NCBI RefSeq assembly: GCF_026151205.1
Contig: NC_087073.1
Coordinates: forward strand, 15,271,837-15,335,836
From: Bolinopsis microptera
Lineage: Eukaryota > Ctenophora > Tentaculata > Lobata > Bolinopsidae
Direction of reading: 5' to 3'
Length of the DNA stretch: 64,000 nucleotides
Position 1 is the first letter of the stretch; the number at the start of each line of letters is the position of its first letter. The notes under the pieces were generated by a model that was given only the letters and a program-made list of their open reading frames with translations, made no database searches and was not told the DNA's origin. The position numbers and the translations under genes were made by a program. This document shows positions 51,443 to 62,300 of the stretch, one piece after another.

Positions 51443-51872
51443 TAGGAGCGTAGAATGTTTGGGCCCAGAAAAACATGTTTAATACCGCTATGAACCCGTC
51501 ATAAGCCGGGGACTAGTGACTACTATGAAAGTGATGATGCTGTGTTGTTGAAAGACCTTCGACCAATCAAAGATGTACCTCATCACGCCAAGCAGTTATG
51601 CTTGTAGGTGAATATACACATATAGAGTACAACAACTTTATAACACTCCACAGTGACAAGGTAAATCAAACTACCCCAGCCCATTTGTATAATAATATAA
51701 ATAGATTTTTCATGATTTAACTGAAAATTGCCGCACGAAACAAAAAATTCCGTGTTCAAACTATAACCTAGTTAGAAATATTTAACAATGAAATACAAGA
51801 GTTGATCAGACTGCTGTGCTTAAATTAAGTGCACAAACGGAAACATGCAACTGATTTTAATCAACAACAAAA

Positions 51873-54800
51873 TCAGTAAAATCTTTCCAGTGCACCCTTG
51901 CGAGATTTTCCTTTGGAATTCTTTACCAAGTTGTTCACAGTTACACTGGTCACTGATGCTACTGAGACTGGGTCTCTTGCTGCTCCTTCATAGTACGCCC
52001 GTGTGCCAAATTTGAACTTGCGTAACGCAACATTACCGTGAGGATCTTGTCGTCTGTCCAGATATGGAACGCCAACTTGGTTCATAGTGTCTGCAACTTT
52101 CTGAACAAACTGGCGGTTGTTACCAATAGGTGGTCCATTTCTCTTGACGAACATCTCCTTCTGTAGTCTAAGATCGTCGTTGTGGGGTCCAGCATTAGTG
52201 TACCGGTTGCTATGGTACATCTCCATCTCTGAACCGAGTGTCTCAAACAAAGCTTCAGACACTGCAGCTGTCAGGAGTACCGTCAACAGATGAAGCATAC
52301 CAGGACAGACCATAGATCTCAACTGTTGAGTAATAAGTAGCTTCTTGCAGTAGTGTTGAAGACTACATGTCACGCCTTGTAGTGTCCGATCTCTATCCAC
52401 CTCGTCTTTTGCTTTCTTCAACTGGAGAACGAGCATCGAAAAAGAAGCATCGTTAACTTGATTTGGGTCACGACTAAGTCTCTGAAGAGGGCCCAACTCG
52501 ACCACCTTGACAGTTGTGAAAGCTGCCCCCAAGCTAGGAATATCTGTGAACTGTGCACCTAAGCATTGACCCTGACCATGACGATTGAGCTGTCTAGTAT
52601 TGTCAGGCACATATGCATGACATAAGCTACACCGTTTGTTTTCTGGTATCAATACATCGACGTAGTCAATGTTCAGCTCAGCTTCTAGCTTGTTGAGGAA
52701 GTGTCCAGCAGCTGGTAGACGTGTTGCTGACTCTCGCCACCACTTGGTATTGGAATACCAATAATACCGGATGACAGCTCTCATTCTAACGATCATGTCC
52801 TGATGGCGTCTGTTTAATTCCAACATTTCTCTGTGCAGATCTTGTTGCGACGAGAGAGAACTTGTCGGTCTTTGTCTTGTCCCGCGACCAGGTGGGACGT
52901 ATGCTCGACGAGATAGTAGGTCGAGATAGTCCCTGAACACATACTGGCATGCTGGTGAAACAGCATGTGTTCCATCTTGGAGGACACTCAGATGGTCGAT
53001 CACAGACACAAGAAGTTCTTGCGTGTTCACGTAGGAATTGATCAGTCCCTGATCATCCTGGAACTTTAAAGAACAGCGCTTTAAGATCCTCGTCAGGCCA
53101 CGCAGGAAGTGCACTGACATCAAGATGTCACTTCTTAACATGTTGTTAAGATGTCCCTGTGCCTTTGCCTGCGTATCCTGGTTAGTGTGGTTGGCAGCTA
53201 TCTCATTGAGTGCCGCCTCATAAATGCTAAAATTTTTGATGTAGTCATCTAAAAGGTCGGCACCATGAGCCACAAACTTAAGGTCTTTCAGGGCTTTGGG
53301 CGAATAGAGCCTCTTGCACAGAGCCTGGGCGGCAGGAAGCAGGTACTCGTAGACCTCCGAATCCCGGAAAAAAACCGATACGTCATGCACGTGCTTCTTT
53401 ACGGTCTGGAGATCCGAAAATTCTTTAAGACACTTCTTCAGGACCAATTCGAGGAGATGCGATGGGTCCCAGACTTGCATCTTTGTAACCTTTGTGTTGT
53501 TAACTACCGCAGGTGGAGGGTCCAGTTGCTGGAAGATGGCTTCCACAACCTGCGGAGATATTTAATAAAATAAAGCTTTTGATTTTAATGTATTATGTAT
53601 GTATTATTATAGGAATGATCAATCATACATAAAACTAAAAGTTGGACGGATACTTTTACCACTTTAAATACATTTATACTGATATCAGAACGCAATTTTT
53701 ATATAGGTCATTACCTTGCAGACGAGAAGTTGGCCATCGTAACATCCACCAGACATTGAAGATTTGACGATGGCGCGGTCAAATCCAAATTCCTCTAGTG
53801 TCGTCAAGATCGTACGTGCCATTCCCTGACCAGTGTTATCTACACTAGCTGGAGAGCCAATGTACAATGACATGATCAGCGGCAAGGTCAGATTATCATC
53901 AAGCGATAGCATTCGGACTGCAAGAACCATGCGTTTCCTGAAATGGGTTTCTGAATCATTCCATTGATTCATTTCAAGGGTACCGCGAAAATTGACCCCC
54001 AACAATTGACCCCCAACAATTGACCCCCAACAATTGACCCCCAACAATTGACCCCCTATGTAATTACACTGGGGTCAATTGAACGGGTTACAGTCAGGGT
54101 CAGGGTCAGGGTCAGGGGGGTCGGGGGGGGGGGGGGGGGTCAATTATTGGGGGTAAATTGTCGCCCACCCTTTTCGAGAGCGTTTCAAATAGGAATAAAA
54201 ACCGCAAAAATTCCACAACATTTTAAATTGCTGACAAATAGGAGAAAACTCATCAGATTATTGGTCTACCTATAATGTGCGTTTGTCAATTATTGCTTAT
54301 TTGATATTTTAAAATATTGCGGTCAAAACGTCCGGTTCAATTTTCTACAGAATTCTTTGTCAAATTTTAATATTTGGACTGGTTTCATAAGTATCTCGAA
54401 AACACCCTGTACAGTGTATAATCTATATTTTTCAATATACATAATATGTTATAGATTTTACCTCATCTTTGATTGATCTTTATCGCAAGTGATGAAAAGG
54501 GGGAGCGGGAATCCAACCAAAGTCGACCTTGCAGCTTCCAGAACTTTCTCCCGCAAGATTAGGAAGGCAGTGTCAACGATATAAGGGACAATTTCGGACG
54601 AGTGGTCCTGATTTCCCATCATCACTCCCTCCTGAATCCTCGCTGCTATCACTTGAGGAAATGATCTGAAACAAAACATGGCTGATTAGGCTGCATTATT
54701 CGGGTATTCTATCACAATTTCGCAACCGACTTCTAAACATGTAATCCTGAATCTACCAACGTCTGGTGATCTTGGTTGAGGGAATAAGTTGAGCGAAAAA

Positions 54801-56838
54801 ACACTGAATGCTTTTAATTTTTATAGACATACCTGTGCGAGTGATTAAGCATGATTCCTGTTATACCCACGTTTACTATTCTGAATCGGATAGTAGCCTT
54901 CATATTGGTCACTACAGGGTTCACGCTCCTTACTTCCTCCACAAACGTTACATGGCTCGAGTCCTCAATACGGTCTCTCAGACTCTTATTCATTTTGATC
55001 CACTTCCTTGATCTAAAGAATGAATGGAACGTATTAATGTTGCAAGAATTTTTCAGTATCAACTTACTATTAATTTTAGATACAACAGCATAAAATATTT
55101 GTCACCTAATAGTCTTTAACTTGGTAACAGTTGCCCATGTAAAAGGAATGACGCGTGTTTTGTGACATGGTGATGACTTACTTGTTGGCTTGATTGGGAG
55201 GTAGATCATGGTACACTTGTACCCCCCAACCTTTGTGGGACCCCACTGGTTGTTTCTCTTTACATATCCGACATACCACTTTTGAACCCTCAACCTAAAT
55301 TCAAAATGTTAATGTCAATTTTGAATAGTTTTCAACAATATTTAATCTTTTGTGAGTTTTCGACTTTTAATAGATAATAATTATATTATAGTTTTTTGAG
55401 TCCACATTGGCTGGTACTTCGGCCAGTCCCCAACAAAAAAAGAGTCATTTAAATTCCTCTAATTTGTCATAAGAAATATGTTCTTACCCTAAAGTACGCA
55501 GGAGGTTGAACATTGCATATTTGTTGCAGAGAAGTAGCATTCATCAAACAGCTTTGAACATGTGTTAACGTTAGGAGTGGCGGAAGTGGTGCTGCATGAG
55601 CAGGGGTTACGAGTGCTGGTGCTGTCTGTAGCAGAAACAGCTGCCTATCCCTGCTTTGATTGGCTTGAGGTAATTGTGCACCAACAGCAGGTTGTTGTGC
55701 ACCAACAGCAGGTTGTTGTGCACCAACAGGAGGTAATTGTGCACCAACAGCAGGTTGTTGTGCACCAACAGCAGGTTGTTGTGCAACAACAGGAGGTTGT
55801 TGGACAACAACAGCAGGTTGTTGTGCACCAACAGCAGGTTGTTGTGCACCAACAGGAGGTAATTGTGCAATGTGCACCAACAGGAGGTTGTTGGACAACA
55901 ACAGGAGGTTGTTGGGCAACAACAGCAGGTTGTTGGACAACAACAGGAGGTTGTTGGACAACAAAAGGAGTAGGTCGGGAACCAGAAGGCTGGATACCGA
56001 GTGAAGGAGGTTGGAGGTTCATAGGAGGAGGTTGGGAACCTACTTGAGGTCGTGCTGGCCCCGAATTTAGTAGGATTGCTTCTTTTAGGATACCATCCAT
56101 TGCAGATCTCTCGTCCTGATTTTAAATTTTGTCATTTTCAACACAGAAATGTCATAACAGTTGTAATTTGTATGATTGAAATTGTTTGCCTAGTGAAAAA
56201 TCAACTTAACCAAGAACACGCTACACAGTACATAGGTACATGATGTTTGATCCAGAAGAGATGTTCCGAGTAAAAAGAAAGAAGCCGGCTTTAACACTAT
56301 TTTCATGTAAACTTGGACGGCATTTCCCTATGATTATTGTCTAAGCCTCTAGGGGTCGTTCACATATTACGAAATCAGCAGAGGGGAGTTTCCAAATGAT
56401 TACGCTAGTGTAATTCTGAAACAATAGCTTAAGCTATGTGTAAAACTGATTACATAGGGAGGGATTTGTCCAAAAATTGATTACGTAATGTGAGAACGAC
56501 CCCTAGACAATAATTAAAGACCCCCTAGAACCCCCAGTTCAACAACTTATGGAAGGCGCAAACTTAATATTATGGTAAAAAAGAAAATTAATCATCTACG
56601 TTGACATGACAGGAATGGTCCGCGCGCAGTTGTCATCAATCCCGTCCTCCTAATCTTTAAACCTATGACTTACTTTTATCTGCGACTGTAGCTTGTGGGA
56701 TAGTGATTTTAGTTCAATCCTTTGAGCCGAGGAGGACTGGCCCTCCGCAATTCCCTCAGCAAGTGTAATCATAGCTACCACAAGGTCGTCTACTGACTTT
56801 GGAGGTCTCAGCATTTTCCTTTTCCCACTCTTCTGGCG
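51873..56838 (-). CDS. hAT-like transposase gene, 7 exons seen, with a frame break in a heptapeptide repeat
   Basis: Exons (descending): 56838-56674, 56115-55488, 55294-55182, 55012-54833, 54665-54462, 53937-53715, 53549-51873. Every intron is GT-AG and every junction is in phase. A possible ATG lies at 56814. The only defect is exon 2: 628 bases between two phase-0 junctions, so one base too many. Exon 2 is Pro/Gln-rich with QQPAVGA-type heptads. Exon 3 has VVCRICKEKQPVG (possible BED-like finger). Exons 5-6 have LFITCDKDQSKMR, SPASVDNTGQGM and SGGCYDGQLLVCK. Exon 7 opens with VWDPSHLLELVLKKCLKEF, has RCSLCHAYVPDN with a later H and C, and ends basic. The Asp strand, 'G-x-Y/D-G-Q' strand and W-D-x-x-H-x-L-E-L are the RNase H-like core of a hAT-like family. 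Host-like introns suggest domestication or an intron-bearing transposon. Confidence 0.65.
53990..54165. repeat. Intronic minisatellite CAATTGACCCCCAA and TCAGGG repeats, G-run
   Basis: Five tandem copies of caattgacccccaa (53993-54056) are followed by an inverted ggggtcaattg, four copies of (g)tcaggg (~54090-54115) and a ~17 G run (~54124-54140), then ggggtcaattattggggg. They lie in the intron between transposase exons 5 and 6. The G-rich strand could form quadruplex structures. Confidence 0.75.
55660..55960 (-). repeat. 21 bp coding minisatellite (QQPAVGA/QLPPVGA heptads)
   Basis: Copies of a 21 bp word (ggttgttgtgcaccaacagca on the + strand, written here as one unit in two halves ggttgttgtg and caccaacagca) encode heptads on the - strand, such as QQPAVGA, QLPPVGA and QQPPVVV. 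At ~55866-55880 one junction has an extra 7 bases, which shifts the frame. Confidence 0.85.
56331..56513. mobile_element. Small MITE-like element with ~28 bp inverted repeats
   Basis: The left end tattgtcta(agcct)ctaggggtcgttcacatattacg mirrors the right end cgtaatgtgagaacgacccctagacaata. The ~185 bp body has no coding capacity. It sits in the first intron of the transposase gene and has an extra agcct near its left tip. Confidence 0.75.
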
Positions 56839-57423
56839 CTGAAAGATATTGTAGAGTTGCTTTGCAGGAATTTACATTAATAAAACACCATCATTCTCAG
56901 AAACGATCAATTTAGCTGATTTCTATTTATCACCACAAGAAGTGCTTTAATTTTATAATTTGTCGGCATTTCAGTAAACTAGAGCATGGATGAATACAGA
57001 TGAGCAAACGCTAGCATTATCATAAACTTTTATAAGCTTAAAGCTTATTCGCTAACATTATATTTCTCGCCTCGTCAGGGTAAAGATGTAGCTTGCGGGT
57101 AAGTTCAATTTAAAGCTATCAAAACCATGAAAACAGAAATAACGTAAATTATGTACAGTATAAATATTTAAAAATTAAAATCCGTACTGTAAAAACCTGT
57201 TATAAAATCATATACAATGATTTTTTCATCTCTTAAACATTCTGTAGTACGTTTGCCCTCGCTTATCTATGTAGATAACAGTTAAATTGCACTTGCTTGT
57301 GGCACGGACTGTGGTAACTACCTATCTACCAACCAACGACTGACAGACTGAGGCTAAGCGGTACGGGAATCAGAACCGTCCAATACAAAAAGCTGCTAAA
57401 AACTTTTGTTTAAAGTAAGTGAT
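56839..57423. other. Region between the transposase gene and the LINE; probable LINE 5' UTR
   Basis: From about 57200 the sequence is less AT-rich and leads into the LINE ORF1 ATG at 57424; it is probably its 5' untranslated region. The exact LINE 5' end could not be placed. The - strand acceptor at 56839-56841 hints at another transposase exon upstream, which I could not find. Confidence 0.4.
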
Positions 57424-59108
57424 ATGACAGGATTAGAAGATAGATTGATCGGTGGATTCTCCCCATTTACCTGCCTAGAGCTAATTGATAAGTTAACCGA
57501 AGAACAGATCATGAGGGAGAGCGACCTCATATTAGATCCTGATATCGTTAGCAAGCTACCTCGTAGAACCCGTAGCGACAAGGGAATTAATGGGGCTCGG
57601 GACGCCCTGAGAGGTCACTTTCAGCTTTTAGTTGGCCAAGAACAAGATGGTTTATTGAATCTTTTATTTAACACTGTCAATAATCTAACTGACATGATTA
57701 CGAGGCACACTGAAGACTCAACAAAACGTGTGGAAAGCGCAAGAAAGCAGTTTGAAGAACTCCAGAAAGACATCGCCCAAGGACAAACGCTCGCTTCAAC
57801 TACTACTGGAGCTACGAACACACGCTGCAGTCCTCCGCTGATCCCTTCCACTCCTCCTAGCCAACGTCCACATGGTAACATTACAGACTCAGAACCAGGT
57901 ACATTACCATTTGAGACACTTGATGGTTCCTGTTTTGAAACATTTTCGACTTCTTTACTGAACGATGACGTTATATATGACCGCACTTTTCCTAATAGAC
58001 GTGTTGCATACTATGGTCAGTTTTCTTATCGCTATTCCGGCGGTCTCCATCCAGCTAGAGACGTGCCTGAATCATCTTATTTGAGTGGAATTATCAAGGT
58101 ACTTAAGACCCGTCACCCAGAATTTAATTTCAACTCTGTCATGGTCACTTCCTATGATGCTCCCCACTCGTGCATCCCACCCCACTCAGACAACGAAGCC
58201 AGTATCTCAAGAGATAGTAACATCATCACTCTGTCACTTGGCTCTCTAGAGAGGTGGTATTTCGGAGGAAGATCCCTGGTAAGTACAAGAAGGTGACTTT
58301 TACTGCTACTCATGCTTCACTCTATGCGATGTCAAGACGTAGCCAAGATGAATGGGATCACTCCGTTCCAACGACATCTGTGGAGAATTTTGAGGGGCCA
58401 CGAATGAGTATTACGTTCAGACTGCTAGAGGACCCCGGACCAAACAAGAGGAACAGACGACACCAAGGACGCTTAATGTCACCAGGTCTGTCATCACCGC
58501 ACCATGAGGATCACCTAACCCCGCAACGACATCTGCGAGTTCTCATTTTGTCTGACTCTAAGAATCGCACCTTTGACTGTTCACTTCTCAAAGAGCCGAT
58601 CATCGCATTCAGAGAAGACCTATTCCATCTGAGAGACTTAGCTCAACACCAAGCATTAATTGAACAGTCCGATCTAGTCCTGATAAGTGCCGGAGTGAAT
58701 GATCTCAGATACGGTCGAACTGATCCCATGAATTTGCACAACCACCTAAAGCATTTCACAAGTAAATTCAGAACGGAATTCATTTTTGACGCTATCACAC
58801 CTCTTAACCTGAGTGCAGACCCCTATTTTGAGCTGAACGACAGAATTGACAACCTGAACGAACTGCTTCTCCACCTTTCTCTACGTTCGGCCAATTTTCA
58901 CCTGTTTGACAACCTGAATTTTGGTCTGCCTCACCTCGCACGAGACGGCCTCCACCTAAACAACACTGGGAAATCTATAGTAACTGCATGCTGGGTAGAC
59001 ACTATTCTAATAAGCCTAGGGTTTCGTAAAGGATCATTACCCCTAAGACGTCCATTTTTAGATTTATACTATGACTATATGAACAGTTTCGGTTTCGGTT
59101 TCGGATGA
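57424..59108 (+). pseudogene. LINE ORF1: AlkB-type dioxygenase plus SGNH esterase, one frameshift
   Basis: Frame 1 from ATG 57424 to ~58255; frame 2 from ~58254 to the stop at 59108. Residues ~1-120 form an N-terminal region with predicted helices (ESARKQFEELQKDIAQ). An AlkB domain follows: YYGQFSYRYSGG, VMVTSYDAPHSCIPPHSDNE with the iron-binding H-x-D, and IITLSLGSLER in frame 1. In frame 2 it continues with VFRRKIPGKYKKV, SLYAMSRRSQDEWDHSVP (distal His) and RMSITFRL (2-oxoglutarate-binding Arg). An SGNH hydrolase follows: block I VLILSDSKNR (Ser), block III LISAGVNDLR (Gly, Asn) and block V ARDGLHLNNTG (Asp, His). Homology resumes precisely across one base at ~58255-58262, so a single indel explains the break. 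AlkB enzymes oxidatively remove alkyl groups from nucleic acids; SGNH proteins are esterases. All key residues of both domains are present. Confidence 0.85.
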
Positions 59109-59390
59109 GAATTGAATAAATAAAACTATTGTCAATACCAATACTAAACAAAAAGACTGATCTGCAAACATATTTCAAACCAAGTCAACGTAGCACGGCA
59201 AATTTAAAACCTAATCAGTAATTACAGTCCCCTATGTAACATTATTGGTAATAAACACTTAAACACTTAAAATCGAAATTTTGATACACTATCTACACAA
59301 TAAAATTTATTAATATCAATTTTTCTTTATTCAGTTTTTATTTCATTTATTTAATCTGTTTTCAACTCTTACTTTATTCTGTCACTGAAA

Positions 59391-62300
59391 GTGGAGCGAA
59401 GTAATCATAGGCAACACGGCTCACAGCCCAATTGCGACAAATGCTATATTCGTATCCCTAAAAGTTCTCCTGACCTAATTTGTGACCTATGTGCTGAACG
59501 TAAACATTTAAAATGCCAGAAACTATCAAAAAACGATGCCCGGCACATTATAAATTCTGGGAACCCATGGTTCTGCTATGAATGCATAAGCTCAATTCTC
59601 CCAATCAATGCCTCTGATGTCCCGACGAATAAAAAAAGTAGTGTTAACAAGACCAATTTTAAAACAAAGTGCATGGCCTGTAACGGGTTTTGTTATTCTA
59701 GATTAAACATTAGGTTTTGTCCATGGTGCGATGAGTACATTCATAAAAAGTGTTTTAGAGATAATTTAGGCTGCATAAAGTGCTGTGAGTCGTTAATCCC
59801 AGGTTATTATGTGACATCTTATGATCTTTTTATGAACTGTAGCAGCCGAATCACTGCTCTTTTCAATCCATACGACCGCTCACATGGTTTAGATTTGATC
59901 GGTAACGCTTTAGATCAGGATAACGATGAAAGTTACCAATACTGGAACGAAATCAGCGATATATTAACCAATTGTAAGTATCAGCAGCCATCGAACATTA
60001 AAAGTTCCTCCCGTGATGAACTGAAAGTGTTTTCTCTTAATGTGCGATCATTAGTAAAGAACATCACATACTTCCATGAAGAAATCGACAGTTATACTAA
60101 GTATGACGTTTTGTGTCTTAACGAAACCAATTTGAAGTTAGATAAATTACCAAACGGAATCTCTGACATTAAAATCGAAGGGTTTCACGAGCCTATTGTT
60201 CAGGAACCATTTCGCAAATCAGGAAAAGGTGGTGGCCTTGTAATTTACATTAATAAGAGGGTTTGTGATCCCGAAAATATAGAAAATCTTGAGGCAACCA
60301 CAGATCCTGAAGACACATGCGCTGAATTTCAATTAGTTAAGGTGCATAATTGCAAAGGCACAAACCAAACAAAAGTACTGATAAACTTTTACAGGTCCCC
60401 ATCTAAAGGTACTCAGAACTTCTTAAATTCTTTGGAAAAGGTGCTACGAGGTCTTGACAGACATTCTCGCAAGCATATAATGTTTTTTGGGGACGCGAAC
60501 ATTGATCATATAAAATTCAAAACTGATATTTCTGGACAGAACCTCATAGACCTCCTTGCCAAGTATGGATTTGTTCAGACGGTTTCAAGGCCGACACGAG
60601 TCACCGATCATAGTGCTACCTTAATTGATCATGTCTACACAAATAATATAAATAACACAGTAAGCAGTAACGTTGTAACGGTGGATTTATCGGATCATCT
60701 TGCTATCGTTACCACTTTTAAACTAAGTAACTCTTCGCAACAACATCTCAGGCTACCCACTAACACACAACCTAAACTTAGTTATGAAACACGTGTCATA
60801 AATGAAGCCAACAATGCTGCTTTTAGGGAACTCATCGATGGGGAAACGTGGGACGAGATATTAAGTACAGACGACGCTAGTCTGCAATACGGAAAACTTG
60901 CAGATATATACACCAAGCACTATAACACTGCCTATCCACTAAAAATCAATCATATTCGCCGTGAACATGAGCGTTCTAATACTAAACCCTGGATATTACC
61001 CTGGCTTGAAGAAGCATGTGCGCGGAAACAAGAAAGTTATCATAGTAAAGTACTTGAACCTACAATGAATAATATAGAGGCCTATAAAAAGCTAAAACTT
61101 TTCTGTAAAAAACATGTCAACATTGCCAAACAACGATACTATAAAAAACAATTCGAAAAATACCAGGACTGCTCCAAAAAACAATGGCAAATAATCAACG
61201 GTTTACTTGGTAGAAGCAGGAAAACAGAGCAGTTAAGACTTAAAGGTTCGGACGGGTCGATTTTGAGTTCTGAAGATACCGTGGCTGAAAGGTTTAATGA
61301 CTATTTCTCGAACATTGCTACGAACATCAAAACTCAGATAAGTGCCCGTCAGACCTTTGACCCTGGGGGGTTCCAGGAATATCTGCCCACATCCTGTTCT
61401 CAATCAATCTATCTCCAGCCTGCTGAAACGATCGAAATTCAAAGAATTATTATTGGTTTGAAGAACAAAGCGACCCTTGACACAAAAATTGAACCACTAA
61501 AAGTAGCCAGTTCCAGCGATAGTTTCCTTGCTATATTAGCAAAAGTTATCAACGAATCCTTAAGTACAGGCATATTTCCACAGGCCCTTAAAATTGCCAA
61601 AGTAACTCCCATCCATAAAGGAGGCTCTAAACTTGACGTTGAAAATTATAGACCCATCTCTCTCTTAGGTTCCTTCTCAAAAATCTACGAAAAACTGATG
61701 CACCGACGTGTCTTAGAATTTCTCAACAAAAATAGTTCTTTATTCGAAAATCAGTATGGGTTCCGTCCAGGAAGGTCCTGTGAACATGCTCTTCTTAATG
61801 CACAAAGTACAATTTTACACTCTCTTAGCAAAAACCAAATTTCACTACTGCTATTATTAGATTACAGTAAAGCGTTTGACGTCCTGGATCATGCTACACT
61901 GCTAAATAAATTACAGCACTACGGCATCCGGGGAATAGCTCTAAAGTGGTTTGAGTCATACCTAAGTGATAGAAGCCAATATGTAGCAATAAACAATTCA
62001 CATTCGTCCCACAAGCCTATTGTGCATGGTGTTCCACAAGGGAGCATACTAGGTCCCTTACTTTTCGTCATATACATCAACGATCTTCCCGGTATTTCTA
62101 ACATGATGGTAAAATTCATACTTTATGCAGACGATGCAAATATCATTATTAACGGTTCCAATGTCCAAGAACTAATGCTAAGGGTCAACCAACTAACGGA
62201 AACATTATCACGGTGGGTTAATAGCAACGGATTAGCACTAAATCTAAAAAAGACGTGTTATATGATTTTCTCGAAAAAGCGCATAGAACCATCATTGATT

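Noticed and set aside
54085-54120. tcaggg repeats as telomeric sequence
   Set aside because: Only four copies inside an intron, next to other G-rich minisatellites; not the usual animal telomere word.
55562-56047. + strand 161-codon frame (QQQVVVHQQ-like) as a gene
   Set aside because: It is the opposite strand of the heptapeptide minisatellite; the - strand frame has flanking splice sites in phase.
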